Shown: positions 44,291-56,324 of the stretch, one piece after another | Layout of the letters: each line of letters begins with the position of its first letter | Position numbering within the stretch: position 1 is the stretch's first letter | DNA from: Cymodocea nodosa | Lineage: Eukaryota; Streptophyta; Magnoliopsida; Alismatales; Cymodoceaceae | NCBI GenBank assembly: GCA_036874045.1 | Contig: CM072341.1 | Span: 2,058,501 to 2,122,500 of the forward strand | Direction: 5' to 3' | DNA: 64,000 bases | Program-made: the position numbers and the translations under genes | The notes under the pieces: generated by a model | The model's database searches: none | Seen by the model: the letters and a program-made list of their open reading frames with translations, nothing else | Told to the model about the DNA's origin: nothing

Positions 44291-44302
44291 TGCTCCCCCT
44301 AC
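44291..44302 (-). promoter_or_regulatory. Internal polypurine motif of copia C
   Basis: GTAGGGGGAGCA on the minus strand, about 1.08 kb downstream of the pol stop. Identical to the motif at 37735-37746 in B. Confidence 0.65.
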
Positions 44303-45385
44303 ATAAATGTAGTGTAAAGAATCTATGGCGTACTTAATCTAGGTTGCCAAGCCCTAGGTAGAGTTGGCTTAAAAAGGTCAAATAGCTTACTTAAAGAGGA
44401 TGCTAAGCCTTAAATAGATTTGAGTCTCTCCTTTTTTTCTTTTTTTTTTAATTTGAATGAAATACAGAAATAAGTAGTAGAGTTAACAATTTATACTTTC
44501 TGGTTTTTATCTTATTCAGTTTACAAAAGATAATTCATAGAGATATACCTATAGAAACTTAAAAGATTTCAATAATGAGTACACAACTTAAGATAAATAA
44601 ATATCGTACATTATGTGTAAAGAGTAGATAATAACAAAAATAACAAGGATTATATACACAGATTATGTCAGGATTGTTATAACACCTTGAAAGATAAATT
44701 AAGCTTGAGTACATTGCCCCCTTTTTTTCTTTTTATTATTATTATATTCATATATATATATTTTATGTATTACCTCCCACAATATCATCTTTTTATGTGA
44801 TCATAATCCCTTGCTTAGGGGAAAGATAACCAGTTACTCAATGACAAGTGAGAACAGGTAATTTTTTTTTTATTTAAATATAATCTGAATTACTTGCAAA
44901 ATGTGTTTTCAGTCAACACATCCCAAACTAGTTGGTTTAAGTGACTAAGGTTTAAGATCCCCCAACAGACTTAATTACTCAAGTAATTATTGACAAAAAA
45001 TAAACAAAAATAAAACAAGACAGTAAATTAAATTAGAGGCAACCGCAAGACTTAATTTTTCTAACAGAATGTTAATAACTTTCCTTTAATAAAAAGTACA
45101 TACTTTCTATGTATTTTCCTGTTAAAATCTCTGTAATAGTATATACATAAATAACAAAAATATAGTTGGCACTCACATTGAATCAATTTAACTTTTCCTT
45201 AAGTAATCTTTTCTGAATTTTTCTTAAATAAATTGACTTCAATAAAAATCAAAATTTCATAAATTCTTAACTACTAGAAAACTGTAATTCGAAAATAGAT
45301 ATGTTGTTTTTTTTTTTTTTAATAATAAAGACATTAAATTCTAAAACTACCTTATAACAAACCAAAATACAATGAATAGGACCAT
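44303..45385 (-). other. Spacer after pol of copia C
   Basis: AT-rich, non-coding, with homopolymer runs (44430-44450, 45305-45320). Nothing else recognised. Confidence 0.6.
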
Positions 45386-48300
45386 TTAAATATCAGATAA
45401 CCTACAGATACCAAGTTTTAATCGTAATTTTGAGAATGTATTTTCATCTAAGGGTTTTGTAAATAGATTTGCTAATTGTTCTGTGGTAGGATCAAAATTT
45501 AATACTAATTTTCCTTTTATAACATTATCCCTTAGAAAATGATGTCGAACTTCTATATGTTTTGCTCGTGAATGTAAGACAGGAATTTTAGATAAACTAA
45601 TTGCAGAATTACTATCACATAAAATCTTAGTTGGTTCATAGTCTAAATTAAAATCTTTTAAGGTTTGTCTGATCCACAAGATTTGAGCACAGCAAAGTGT
45701 AGCAGCTATATATTCAGCTTCAGTTGTAGATAATGCTACATAATTTTACTTTTTGCTAAACCATGACACTAAGGAATTACCTAACAATTGACAAGTGCCA
45801 CTGGTGTTTCTTCTTTCAGACTTACATCCTGTGAAATCAACATCACTATAACCTACTAAGTTTAAAGAATTGTGTTTAAAGTAAAACAGTCCGAAATTGA
45901 TGGTTCCTAATAGATATTTAAAAATTCATTTAACAGCAAGTAGGTGTGATTCCTTAGGATTTGATTGATATCTAGCACAAGTACACACACTAAACATAAT
46001 ATCTGGTCGGCTAGCTGTTAAATAGAGTAATGAACCAATCATACTTCTATATTGTTTTACATCTACAGTTTTTCCAGAGTTATCTTTATCCAACTTGGTG
46101 ATAGTACTCATTGGTGTATTTTTTGTTTTAGTGTTGTCTAAACCAAACCTCTTTAATAAATCTTGAGTATATTTTTCTTGTGAAATAAAAGTACCCTAAT
46201 CTAATTGCTTAATTTGTAAGCCTAGGAAAAATGATAGTTCACCCATCATACTCATTTCAAATTGATTAGTCATGTCTTTCGAAAAGGACTCAATTAATTT
46301 ATCATTTATTGCTCCAAATATGATGTCATCTACATAGATTTGAACTACTAATATATCTTTTTCGATCTTCTTAATAAAAAGAGTGTGATCTACCTTTCCC
46401 ATAGAATACCCTTTTTCCATAAGAAATTTAGATAATCTTTCATACCAAGACCTAGGAGCTTGTTTAAGGCCATATAGTGCCTTCTTAAGCTTGTAAACAT
46501 ACTCAGGATGTTTTGAATCTTCAAAACCTGTAGGTTGTTTTACATACACTTCTTTTATATATCCATTTAAAAAAGCAGACTTAACATCCATTTGATATAA
46601 TTTGAAATCTATATAACAAACATATGCTAACAAAATTCATATTGATTCTAGTCTAGCAACAAGAGAAAATGTTTCATCATAATCAATTCCTTCCTCTTGC
46701 TTGTAACCTTGAGCAACTAATCTAGCTTTATTTTTAACTATATGTCCATCTTGATCTACTTTGTTTCTAAATACCCACCTTGTTCCTATTATGGATTGAT
46801 TTTCAAGTGGTGAAACTAGATCCCATACCTCATTTCTTGTAAATTGATTTAGCTCATCTTGCATAGCTAAATACCAAAATTCATCTTCTAAGGCATCTTC
46901 AATTATCTTAGGTTCTATTAAAGAAACAAATGAATAAGCACCACAAATGTTGACTACTGATGACCTAGTCCTAACTCCTTGATTAGGATCGCCTATTATC
47001 TAATCAATAGGATGAGATGAAGCATAACGCCAATTTCTATGTTGTTCCATATTTTCTATAGGTATGACATTATTTTCTTCTAAATTTTCATCATTCAAAC
47101 TTAGATTTCTTATTCCGTCAGATAATCTATCAATTTCTCTGTCAACATCATTTGGTACTATTTCTAGGAGAATTTCTGAATCAAAGTTTTCAGCATGTCT
47201 TAAATCCAAATGAGAATTTTCATGAAATTTCACATGCAGGGTTTCCTCAATGGTTTTTGTTGATTTATTATAAACTCTATATGCTTTACTTCTAATGGAA
47301 TAACCAACAAAAATCCCTTCATCTGATTTGGCTTTAAATTTGTCTCTTCGTTCCTTAGTGTTTAAAATAAAACATTTACAGCCAAAGGGTTTTAAATAAC
47401 TTATTTTGGGAACCCTATTATACCATATCTCATAAGGAGTTTTATCTAAAATTGGTCTTAGATGTACTCTATTTATAACATAGCATGCTGTATGAACTAC
47501 TTCTACCTAGAGAAAAAGGGGTAACTTATTCTCATTTAACATGGTTCTGGACATTTCCTGAAGTGATCTGTTTTTACATTCTACTATCCCATTTTGTGAA
47601 GGAGCTCTTGAAAATTAGTACCTATGATCTATGCCTAATTCTTCACAAAAGGTGTCCATTTGATTATTATCAAATTTTGTACCATGATCACTCCTAAGTT
47701 TTTGAATTTTAACATTTTGCTCATTCTAAACTTTATTACAGAATATCTTAAATATTTCAAAAACTTCAGTTTTATTAGCTAGAAAATAGACCCAAGTAAA
47801 TCTAGAATAGTCATCAACTAGTACAAAAGCATAATGTTTACCTCCTAGACTGGTTGTTCTAGTGGGTCCAAATAAATCCATATGCACTAGTTCTAATACT
47901 CTTTTGCTTGTTATTTCATTTAAGCTTTTAAAGGATGTTTTATGTAATTTACCTAGTTGACACGCATCACACATAAACTTTTTCGAGTACTTAATACTAG
48001 GTAAACCTCTAACTAGATTCTTTTTAGACAGCTTTTGTAATAATTTTAAGTTTGAGTGTCCTAGCCTTCTATGCCATAAAATGACTTCATCCGATTTTGC
48101 AATTAAGCAAGCATTGTCTTTAATAATATCAGAAGGCAAATTTAGAATACAAACAAATCCTTTCTTGTATGTAGTGAATAAAATTTCGTTTGTAGTCATG
48201 TCCATAATTTTATAGGAATCTTTTTCAAAAATTACTTTTTAAATCTTCATTAAAACAGGAACACTCAATAAATTAAAACCTAAGTTTTCAAATAATAAGA

Positions 48301-49555
48301 CATCATTTATAAAACATTTCTCAGTTACCTGAACCTTGCTAGACCCAAGGATATTTGTTTTGCTTTTATTTCCAAAGGTAACTTGTCCATTCTTGGTCTT
48401 TGTTATTTCTGTAAGTAACCGTATATCTCCAATCATGTGGTTGGATGCTCCACTGTCCATTATCCATTTTGATTTGTGTACCTCATTGGATTTTTCCATA
48501 AAGCATACATTTGCCAGATTTTCTTCTGAATCTGATGTTGATGAGGATTCATTGCCTGATGTTGAATCATTTGTTTCTTCACTTTGTGAAGTTGAAGAGT
48601 CATCCCATGTCACTTTAAGCGCCCTTCTCTTTCTGAATTTCTTATTCCTGAAATTCCTCCTCGAATTCTTCTTATCTTTGTTGAGAGGACAATTAGTTTG
48701 AAAGTGACCTAGCCTGCTGCACTTGTACCATATACTTTTGTCTTTCGTGAATGACTTCTTCTCCATATCTCTAGATGTCTTTGCTGACCTAAAGTTCCTA
48801 TGTTTCTTCAACAGATTTCTAAATTTTCTGGTCAACAATAATAAATCATCGTTAGAATCACTAGTGACTTCTAAGACTTTATCAGCCTCAAAAGCTATAT
48901 CCCTTCTAGGATTTTTCCCTTTTGGATCTAAATGTTGTACTTCATAGCCTGTTAGATTTTCTATGAGATCATCGAGAGTATATGTATTTTTGTCTTTGGA
49001 CTCTTCAATAGATGTTGTCTTTTGAGCCCAAATTTTAGTTAAAGATCTAAGGATCTTTCTTACCAAGTCTTTTTCCTCGAATTTCTTGCCTAAAGATTTT
49101 AATGAATTTACAATCCCAAGAAAATGGGAAAACATGTCAGAGATACATTCATTTTCGTGCATTTTAAAAAGCTCATATTTATGTACTAACATATTGATCT
49201 TAGATTCCTTGACTTGATTAATACCTTCGTTGGCAACTTCTAATGCATGTCATATCTCATATGCAGTTTGATATGCAGAAACTTTATTAAATTGATCATG
49301 AGATAAAGCACAAAACAAGATTTTTAAACCTTTAGCATTCAGTGTCATTCGCTCCTTTTCATCAAAAGTTCAAGTATCATATGGAGTCGTAACTAACACT
49401 ATAGGATTGCTAATTATATGCCATAATTTGAAATCGATTGACTGAAAGAATACTTTCATCCTATATTTCTAGTAGCCATAATTGCTACCTTCGAACATAG
49501 GAGGATGATTAGTGGTCTGTACTTCAGTCATAACTAAGATTTCAGAATTATCCAT
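45386..49555 (-). pseudogene. gag-pol of copia element C
   Basis: ATG at 49555 (MDNSEILVMTEVQ), stop at 45386, about 1390 codons with numerous stops and a few shifts. gag: NMLVHKYELFKMHENE, FLGIVNSLKSLGKKFEEKDL, RKILRSLT; zinc knuckle WYKCSRLGHFQTNC with the first Cys replaced by Trp. Protease IMDSGASNHMIG. WHRRLGH and CDACQLGK; integrase HMDLFGP, RSDHGTKF and [49 protein letters not shown]. RNase H: GYSDVDFTG, STTEAEY, VLHSRAKHIEVRHHFLRD, ending LGICRLSDI. Closest relative in the window is B; more broken than B despite similar LTRs. Confidence 0.9.
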
Positions 49556-49645
49556 TTTAAACAGATGATCTGAAGTAAATGACAGGAAAAACCAATTCCT
49601 AAATAGAGAAATGAAGGCTTTTCGGATGCTTTAAACAGTTTAATT

Positions 49646-49657
49646 GCTCTGATACCA
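49646..49657 (-). promoter_or_regulatory. Primer-binding site of copia C
   Basis: TGGTATCAGAGC on the minus strand, two bases inside the 5' LTR end. It matches the 3' end of initiator tRNA-Met, the usual copia primer. Confidence 0.92.
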
Positions 49658-49659
49658 GT

Positions 49660-50884
49660 TGTAGGATCGTTTGTATCACAAGAGGGGGGGTGAATTGTGT
49701 CTTTAGTAATTAAACTAGCGGATAAAACAAGAGCACAAAACACTCGTAAATGAAATTCTATTCTTTTATTTCAAGACAGAATTTACAATATCTTTTCAGC
49801 TTAATTCCCTTCTTGACGGTTTTGATACAGTAATTTTTGATATACAAATCAAATAAGAAAACAAAGCTCTTTTTCAAAACTAATTTTGAATTATATAAAA
49901 CCTGATCTTTATGCACACAGCTCTTTTCTTTCTCTTTGCTCAGCTTTTATATCTCTTCTTTTCTAGTTGTCGAATTTCCAGACTTCTTGCGTTTGCAGCT
50001 CCTTTTCTAAAATTGCTTAGAATTTCGAACTTCTTCTAATGTTGGAGAACTTTTCAGAATATGAATATTCAAACTTAACTTTTCAATTAGGGATCCAGAT
50101 TGAATATTCAGACTTGGTTTTTTTTTTGAGATTGGGATCCTCTGTTGTAATGTAGCTCGTACTCTCTATTAGTAGTCAAACTCTGTTGTCTTTCACGTTC
50201 AGCTTGTTCATCCACTTGATCCACAATCCATAATCCATAATCCACGTACTAATTTTCTCTTTAATCCAAATTACTTTCTATTTAAATTTCTACTGTCTTT
50301 ACTAACATTTTGAGTTTCCACGATCTCTACTCGTAGATTCACCGAAACTTCATCTTCTTGGAGTCTTGTAGAATATCTTCTAACTCTTCGATTTAGTCGA
50401 ACATTTATCCTTTAACTCTTGTAAAACCTCGAACACTTATTCTTTAACTCTTCGAGTTTTTGCACCTACAAAACACGTGACTAAACAAGGAAACTTATCT
50501 ATTCGTTAGTCCTTTTACAAAACTCGAACAGATATCTATCCATGCGTATAAAAACTCAAAAAGTTATCTAACTATTCGATTTTTCATTACTAAACGCACA
50601 TAGAAAACACGTGACAACTTAAAACATTAAAAACACATGTGCAGATAACTTAACTATACGAGTTTTTAACATAAAGTATTCAACAAAAATGAAACGTTAA
50701 CTATCTAAAAGTTTAACTACTGCAAATCTAGCTCTTCGGAAATCTTTAATTTATCCGACATAAAAATGAAACTTTCCGATAATCTGTTGACTATTATACT
50801 TAGAGAAATATACTTAGAGAATATTATGTAGACTTATTTAAATACATTAATAAAGCATATATCATCAAAATTAAATACCTAACA
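49660..50884 (-). repeat. 5' LTR of copia C
   Basis: 1225 bp, TGTTAGGTATTT to CGATCCTACA on the minus strand. Collinear with 30337-31546 with scattered substitutions and a small duplication near 50800-50815 (TATACTTAGAGAA). Confidence 0.92.
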
Positions 50885-50889
50885 CCTTT

Positions 50890-51436
50890 GGTATAAATAT
50901 GAGGAGTTTAAGAAAGGAAAAGATAGAGATAACGAATATACCACATATAGTGAGCTACACTCCAATTCCAATTACACTCAAGTCTACAAACAATGAAGAA
51001 TATTCTAAAGATCTACTGTAGAAATAGCTCTGTGCGCCAAAACTCTGATTGAAAGATTCAAGCTATTGGTTCGTGGCTTCAACCTGAAAGCTACATTCAG
51101 TGTTGGTTTGAGTTTTGACCTGAAAACTCTAAGAGGTTGGTTTACTGAAGTTTATACCTGAAAACTTCTGTGTAGTTGGTTCTTGCTTTGACCTGAAAGC
51201 AAGTGTGTAAGTGTTGAAACACTTAGTGAACCCCAAGTGAATCTTGGGGGTGGACTAGCCAAGTTGGTGAACCACCTAAAAATTTGCTGTGTGTTTCTTT
51301 TCTCTCTGATTTGCATTCGTTTAATTTCATCTCATTACATTTCTATTGAATCATTAGATTCAACATCGAAAGAATTTTTAAAAACTATACACTTTCACCA
51401 TTCACCCCCCCTTTGGTGAGCCTACCGATCCTAACA
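50890..51436 (+). repeat. 5' LTR of copia D, second part
   Basis: Continuation of the D LTR after element C: TATAAATA at about 50893 as probable TATA box, a region of repeats around TTGGTT and ACCTGAAA (51070-51205), and the end TTCACCCCCCCTTTGGTGAG ... CCTAACA at 51436. The TATA box is separated from the upstream repeat units by the 20.5-kb insertion C. Confidence 0.85.
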
Positions 51437-51438
51437 AT

Positions 51439-51450
51439 TGGTATCAGAGC
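51439..51450 (+). promoter_or_regulatory. Primer-binding site of copia D
   Basis: TGGTATCAGAGC, two bases after the LTR end, matching initiator tRNA-Met. Confidence 0.93.
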
Positions 51451-51487
51451 TTGGTTAATCCTTCATAAGATTTAACCATCTGGATTT

Positions 51488-53544
51488 ATGGCTCAATTTG
51501 CTGAGAGACAAAACATTCACAGACGTCCTCTATTCGATGGTTCCAATTATAACTATTGGAAGAATAGAATGGAGTGCTTCCTTAGGAGTTCTGATGTTAA
51601 ACTCTAGAAGATTGTTGTTCTTGGAACTACACTTCCAACCAGTGATGTTATGAACTGGTCTGAGGAGGATGAGAAACTCATCCAGTTTAATGCTAGAGGG
51701 CTGAATGCCATTTATTGTGCACTAATTGCTGATCAATATAATGAAGTATCTACATGTAAGTCTGCTCATGAGGCTTGGAAAATCCTTCAAGTTACTTACG
51801 AAGGTACAAACCAAGTTAAGGATACAAAAATCAGTATCCTGTTGAGAAAACTTGAACTGTTTAAAATGAATGATAATGAAAACATAACTGAAATGTTTTC
51901 AAGATTTACTAAAATTATTAATAGTTTGAAAGGCTTGGGAAAGGAATTCTCTTCACGTGAACAGGTACAGAAGATCTTGAGGAGCTTAACTGTTGAGTGG
52001 AAATAGAAGTCCACATCTATTCAAGATTCCAAGGATCTCAACAACTACACAGTTGAAGAACTGTTGGACAATCTTCTGGCCCACGAAGTTCAGATGAAGG
52101 ACTGGAAAGAGCATGAAGGAGCTACTGAAAAGAAAACTGAAAAGAAAAAGGAAATGACATTTCCATCTACAAAAGAAGCTCCAACCTCAAATGATGATGA
52201 GATCATGTTGTTGGCAAGGAACTTCAGAAAGTTTATGTAGAAAAAGAATAAGCCTAGCTCTTTTAAAAGAACTATCCCTACATGTTTCAAATGTAAAAAG
52301 CAAAGGCACATACAGACCTTCTGTCCATTTCAGACAGAAGAGTATCAAGGAGATAAGAAGAAGAGATTGAAGGATAAAAAGAAGATGGCTCTGAAAGCTA
52401 TGTGGGATGACAGTAGCTCTTCAAGCTGTTCATCAGATTCTGAAGATGAAGCTACAGCCAATGTTTGTTTTGCAGCACAAGAGGTATACTCTACTTCCTC
52501 TAGTTCAGAAAATGAGCATGATGATTTAGACATAAATAGTCTTCTGTCTACTGTAGATAATTTATATGTGAAGTGTAGAGATTTTAAGAAAGAAATTAAA
52601 AGATTAAATCATTGCTTAGAAAATTCATTTGCTGAATTAGAATCAACTATAGTTGAAAATAGAAATCTAAAATCAAATTTAGATAAGTATAGTTGTGTTA
52701 ATGGTGAATTAAAAGATGAAAATAAAAATCTATTAACTACTATATCAGATTTGAAAGATACCATATGTAAATTTACTCAAGGTCAAAAAGGATTAAATAA
52801 AATAATAGGATCTCAATGATCAAATGGGAATAAATATGGCCTAGGGTATGCTACACCACAAGAAATACCTTATTGTGGTGGAGTGATTCGATCTTATAGA
52901 GATGGCACCACTGTGTTTGCCATCAAACAAAGATCAAGTCATATGTGGCTGCTAAGAGGCAATAGATTTAATGTTTTAAGGACTAACTCTACTAGACCCA
53001 AGAAGATTTGGGTACCAAAAGTTTTAATTTCAGTATGATTTGTAGGGTAATAAGGAGTTTCAAGCACGTTCAATGAAATCGATCATGGACAGTGGATGCT
53101 CAAAGCACATGACAGGTAAGAAAAGTTTTCTTGACTCTGTTAAAAACTTAAGTTCAAGATCTGTTAAGTTTGGAAATAATGAAAAGTGTAAAATAACTGC
53201 AATAGGAAATATTACATCTGAAAATGGTATAATTGAGAATGTTTTGCATGTAAATGGATTAAAACAAAATTTGTTAAGTGTAGGACAATTATGTGATAAA
53301 GGTTATATTGTTTCTTCTAATGCTGAAAATTTTTTCATTATTGATCTAGCCTCGAATGAAACAAAATTTACTAATTTTAGAAATTGCTCAATTTATACAT
53401 TAAACTTTCCATGTAAAAATTCTGCAAGCAATTCTTGTTTGGTAGCAATTGGTGAAGATGATTGGGTGTGGCATAGAAGACTTGGCCATATCAGTATGAA
53501 GAATATCAGGAAGCTATCCACAGGTGATCTTGTCAGGGGTCTAC
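51488..53544 (+). pseudogene. Copia D gag and start of pol
   Basis: ATG at 51488 (MAQFAERQNIHRRPLFDGSN). The gag frame continues with stops near 51606, 52004 and 52238 to the stop near 52817. Motifs: SAHEAWKILQVTYEGT, DTKISILLRKLELFKMND, FTKIINSLKGLGKEF, intact zinc knuckle CFKCKKQRHIQTFC, acidic Ser-rich stretch, then a coiled coil (52560-52800). After a frame change, 53073-53544 carries protease IMDSGCSKHMTG, VLHVNGLKQNLLSVGQL, and GAG-pre-integrase WHRRLGHISMKNIRKL up to LVRGL. The pol frame is interrupted there by Athila LTR L4 and resumes at 55849. Confidence 0.88.
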
Positions 53545-55848
53545 TATTTGGTTTTTCCCAGCACTACACTAGAAAAACTTGGATTTGTTACTTCTGTTTT
53601 TACTTAGTTAATTTATCTTTATGCCTATTCTTTCTTTTAGAAGTAAACAAACAACCTTTAATACAATTTAGATATTAATTCTAATTTGTACTTTAACTGC
53701 AAGTGTATAGTGCCTATTGTATCAGTGTGCAAGTACAAGTCGATCCCACAGGGAATTGCTGACGAACTTGAGAACTATTTGCTTGTTAAAAATCAAATTT
53801 ATATATTCAATAAGCTCTCCGTTGAATTTTAGTTAACTCAACGAACTTAGTTCATTGAGTTATGGCTAACTCAATGGACTAACGTCCTGGACTTAAGTTA
53901 ACTCCACGAGCCTGACTTTTCTTTTTAATACTGCTATTTACAGAGGAATTCAGACAACCATTGGGCAATTCCACAGATTGTAAATAACATCAATTAAACT
54001 CTTTAATGTTAGTTAACATTGGATTTATCATTGAGCAATACTAACATTCAGATAATTCAAACAGTATCCATTAAAATCTTTAAGTCTTTTGAACGAGCCA
54101 ATTTCAGTAAACTGTAAAACTAAAATAAACATAAAACAATCACAACACTAACAAAGATAACATTAATCACGATACAACACAAACAATACAACACTCAAAT
54201 ACAACATACAAACATGGATAAATTGTTTTTGGTATTTTTGTTTTAATATGAACATGGAAATGGGCGAAAGGTGAAATGTAAAGTAATCTCACTTGACAGT
54301 AAATACTTCCAACACTACTTGCAATGCGATCACACCACTGAAAATTAAACCACTTACAATTCTGTCTCTTCTCCCTATAGAATCGCGAGTCCAGAATTGC
54401 AAGATGATCTCCTCTTCAGCATACAGGCATCAACCTGAAGCCAAGGCTAAAAGCTTTACGATCTCCTGAAATATGAGTCGGCGTTTGGTGAAAATGGCTT
54501 CCCTTCTCGCGACGCGATCACTCCTCACAGTGGTTGTCAGGCACTATGTTTGGCTCGGAATCGACCCGACATCAGGCAAGTATCCTCACAGACCTTCAAT
54601 GGTTGGTGATTATGGTGGTGATGATGATGGTTGGTGTGGTACTTCAGAGAATTGTGACGTCGATCCTCCTCTGCACACACTGTTCGTCCATCGATCACAC
54701 ACTTTCTTCTTTTTTTCTTCTTTTCTTTTATTTTTCGTCAGTAGTAACTGCTTCTGCTTGAATGGTCGGTTGGATTTCCTTCATTCATATCAACGACGAT
54801 GCTTTCTTCTCCCTACGCGATTGAATTCCTGTGTGATACATGCAAACATGGTTTTTCTCTTCCAACTATCTGTTCCTGCAACCGCTACAGTGGCATATTA
54901 GAAAATATAAAGAAATAAGCTGCTAACATAACGTGTTACCTTAGTGTAATATTCATGTAACTCAGCGCATACAGTTATGCTAACTTAACGAGTTAAGCAT
55001 ATGCATCTCACGTGATATTCTAAAGCATTTAAATTCAACACGTGCATAAATTTAACTATCTGATGCTCAGGTGCATTTCAGATACTTATAAACTTAACTA
55101 TCTGATGCTCAGATGCATTTCGGATAGTTACAAATAACTCACCGATATATAACTTAAGTAAATCTACCAGATCTCAACACGTGTTAGCAGTAGTTTAATC
55201 ATAAAATAACATTTCGGAGAGTTACAAGTCTAACTATTCGATGCTTAGATGCATTTCAGATAGTTACAGCTAACTCACCGAAAATCCACTTAAGTCACTT
55301 TCCCAGAACATGACACGTGTCCTCAGCTATTTTATAAATAAAAAGAGATTTCGGAGAGTTACAAGGATAACTATCCGATGCCTAGCTGCAATTTCGGATA
55401 GTTATAGATAACTCACTGAAAGTTCACTTAAGTCATTCATTATGGTTTCGACACGTGTACTTCAGGAAACAATAAAATATTCTCTCATAACATAACTGTT
55501 TGACAATTTAAACATAACTATCCAATACATGTTTGGTCTGTTAAACATAATTGTCTGAATATGTTCGGTATGTTAAACATAATTGTCCGAATATGTTCGG
55601 TATGTTAAACATAACTGTCCGAAATATCAAAAAATTCGGATACTTAAGAATTTCACAGCCTACAACTTACCGACAGTTCATAAATGTACCAAATTAACAT
55701 TAATTCCCCCAAATTAAGCAAATTCTTCAATTAAAGCATATAACAATGCAATTATAACATAATGGCTTAATTCTTATATGATAAGCTAAATATTATGCAA
55801 TTAACCATCATTTAACCGTTAATAATATGCACTTTTTCATTCTAAACA
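53545..55848 (-). mobile_element. Athila-like solo LTR L4 in pol of copia D
   Basis: 2304 bp on the minus strand, TGTTTAGAATG (55848) to the 3' end at 53545. It is flanked by TCTAC at 53540-53544 and 55849-55853, a perfect 5-bp target duplication. No primer site or internal sequence, so a solo LTR. U3 contains AACTATCTGATGCTCAG hairpins (55060-55400), the block shared with copia A/B (54905-55045), and the segment also found in copia C. Hairpin units at 53815-53920. Antisense ORF 54473-54901. Confidence 0.95.
54473..54901 (+). other. Antisense ORF in Athila LTR L4, 142 codons
   Basis: Starts MSRRLVKMASLLATRSLL; the longest conserved version together with 27367-27801. C-terminal half Phe/Ser-rich (FFFFSSFLLFFVSSNCFCLN). 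The frame matches L3 through most of its length despite small indels. No known domain. Confidence 0.35.
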
Positions 55849-56322
55849 TCTACCTAAACTCACTTTTAAGAAAGATAGAGTATGCAGTGAGTGTATGCTA
55901 GGGAAGCAGAAGAGAACTACCATTCACAGCAAAAATGCTTTTACCACCAAAAGGCTATTGGAACTATTACATTTGGATTTATTTGGTCCCTCTCAAGTTT
56001 CAAGTCTTGGGGGTCGAAAATATACCTTTGTTATTGTTAATGATTTCTCTAGATTAACTTGGGTAATATTTTTGACACATAAAAATGAAACTTGCAATGA
56101 GTTTAGAATCAGAAGGAACTAATAGTGAAGAAAATCAGAAGTGATCATGGAGAAGAATTTGAAAACTATGAATTTGAAAACCTTTGCAATTCATTTGGAA
56201 TTCTACATAAATTCTCTTGTCCTAGAACTCCTGCTCAAAATGAAGTTGTGGAAAGGAAAAATAGGACATTATAAGAAATAGCTAGAACTATGTTAAATGC
56301 CACGAATCTACCTAAATTTCTG
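55849..56322 (+). pseudogene. Copia D integrase fragment
   Basis: Continues the pol frame after L4: CSECMLGKQKRTTIH (HHCC Cys pair), LLHLDLFGPSQVSSLGG, TFVIVNDFSRLTWVIFL, then after a shift RSDHGEEF, CPRTPAQNEVVERKNRTL, ARTMLNATNLPKFL. Catalytic D, D and E are recognisable. Cut at about 56322 where minus-strand element E starts. Confidence 0.88.
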
Positions 56323-56324
56323 TA

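Larger units (their letters stand above)
30337..50884 (-). mobile_element. SIRE-like Ty1/copia element C, complete, with B nested inside
   Basis: Minus-strand order: 5' LTR (50884-49660), primer site, gag-pol (49555-45386), spacer with internal polypurine motif and Athila-U3-like segment, aORF (43368-42446, interrupted by B, 32772-31860), PPT, 3' LTR (31546-30337). CCTTT flanks both ends (30332-30336, 50885-50889), the 5-bp target duplication. About 10.9 kb without B. The two LTRs are very similar by eye, indicating a fairly recent insertion into the LTR of D. Confidence 0.92.
29040..56322 (+). mobile_element. Ty1/copia element D, nested host, 3' truncated
   Basis: Components: 5' LTR 29040-30336 plus 50890-51436 (split by element C), primer site 51439-51450, gag-protease 51488-53544, an Athila solo LTR, integrase 55849-56322. 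RT, RNase H and 3' LTR are lost at a junction near 56322 with minus-strand element E. D itself is inserted in the Athila interior at 29039. Confidence 0.85.
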
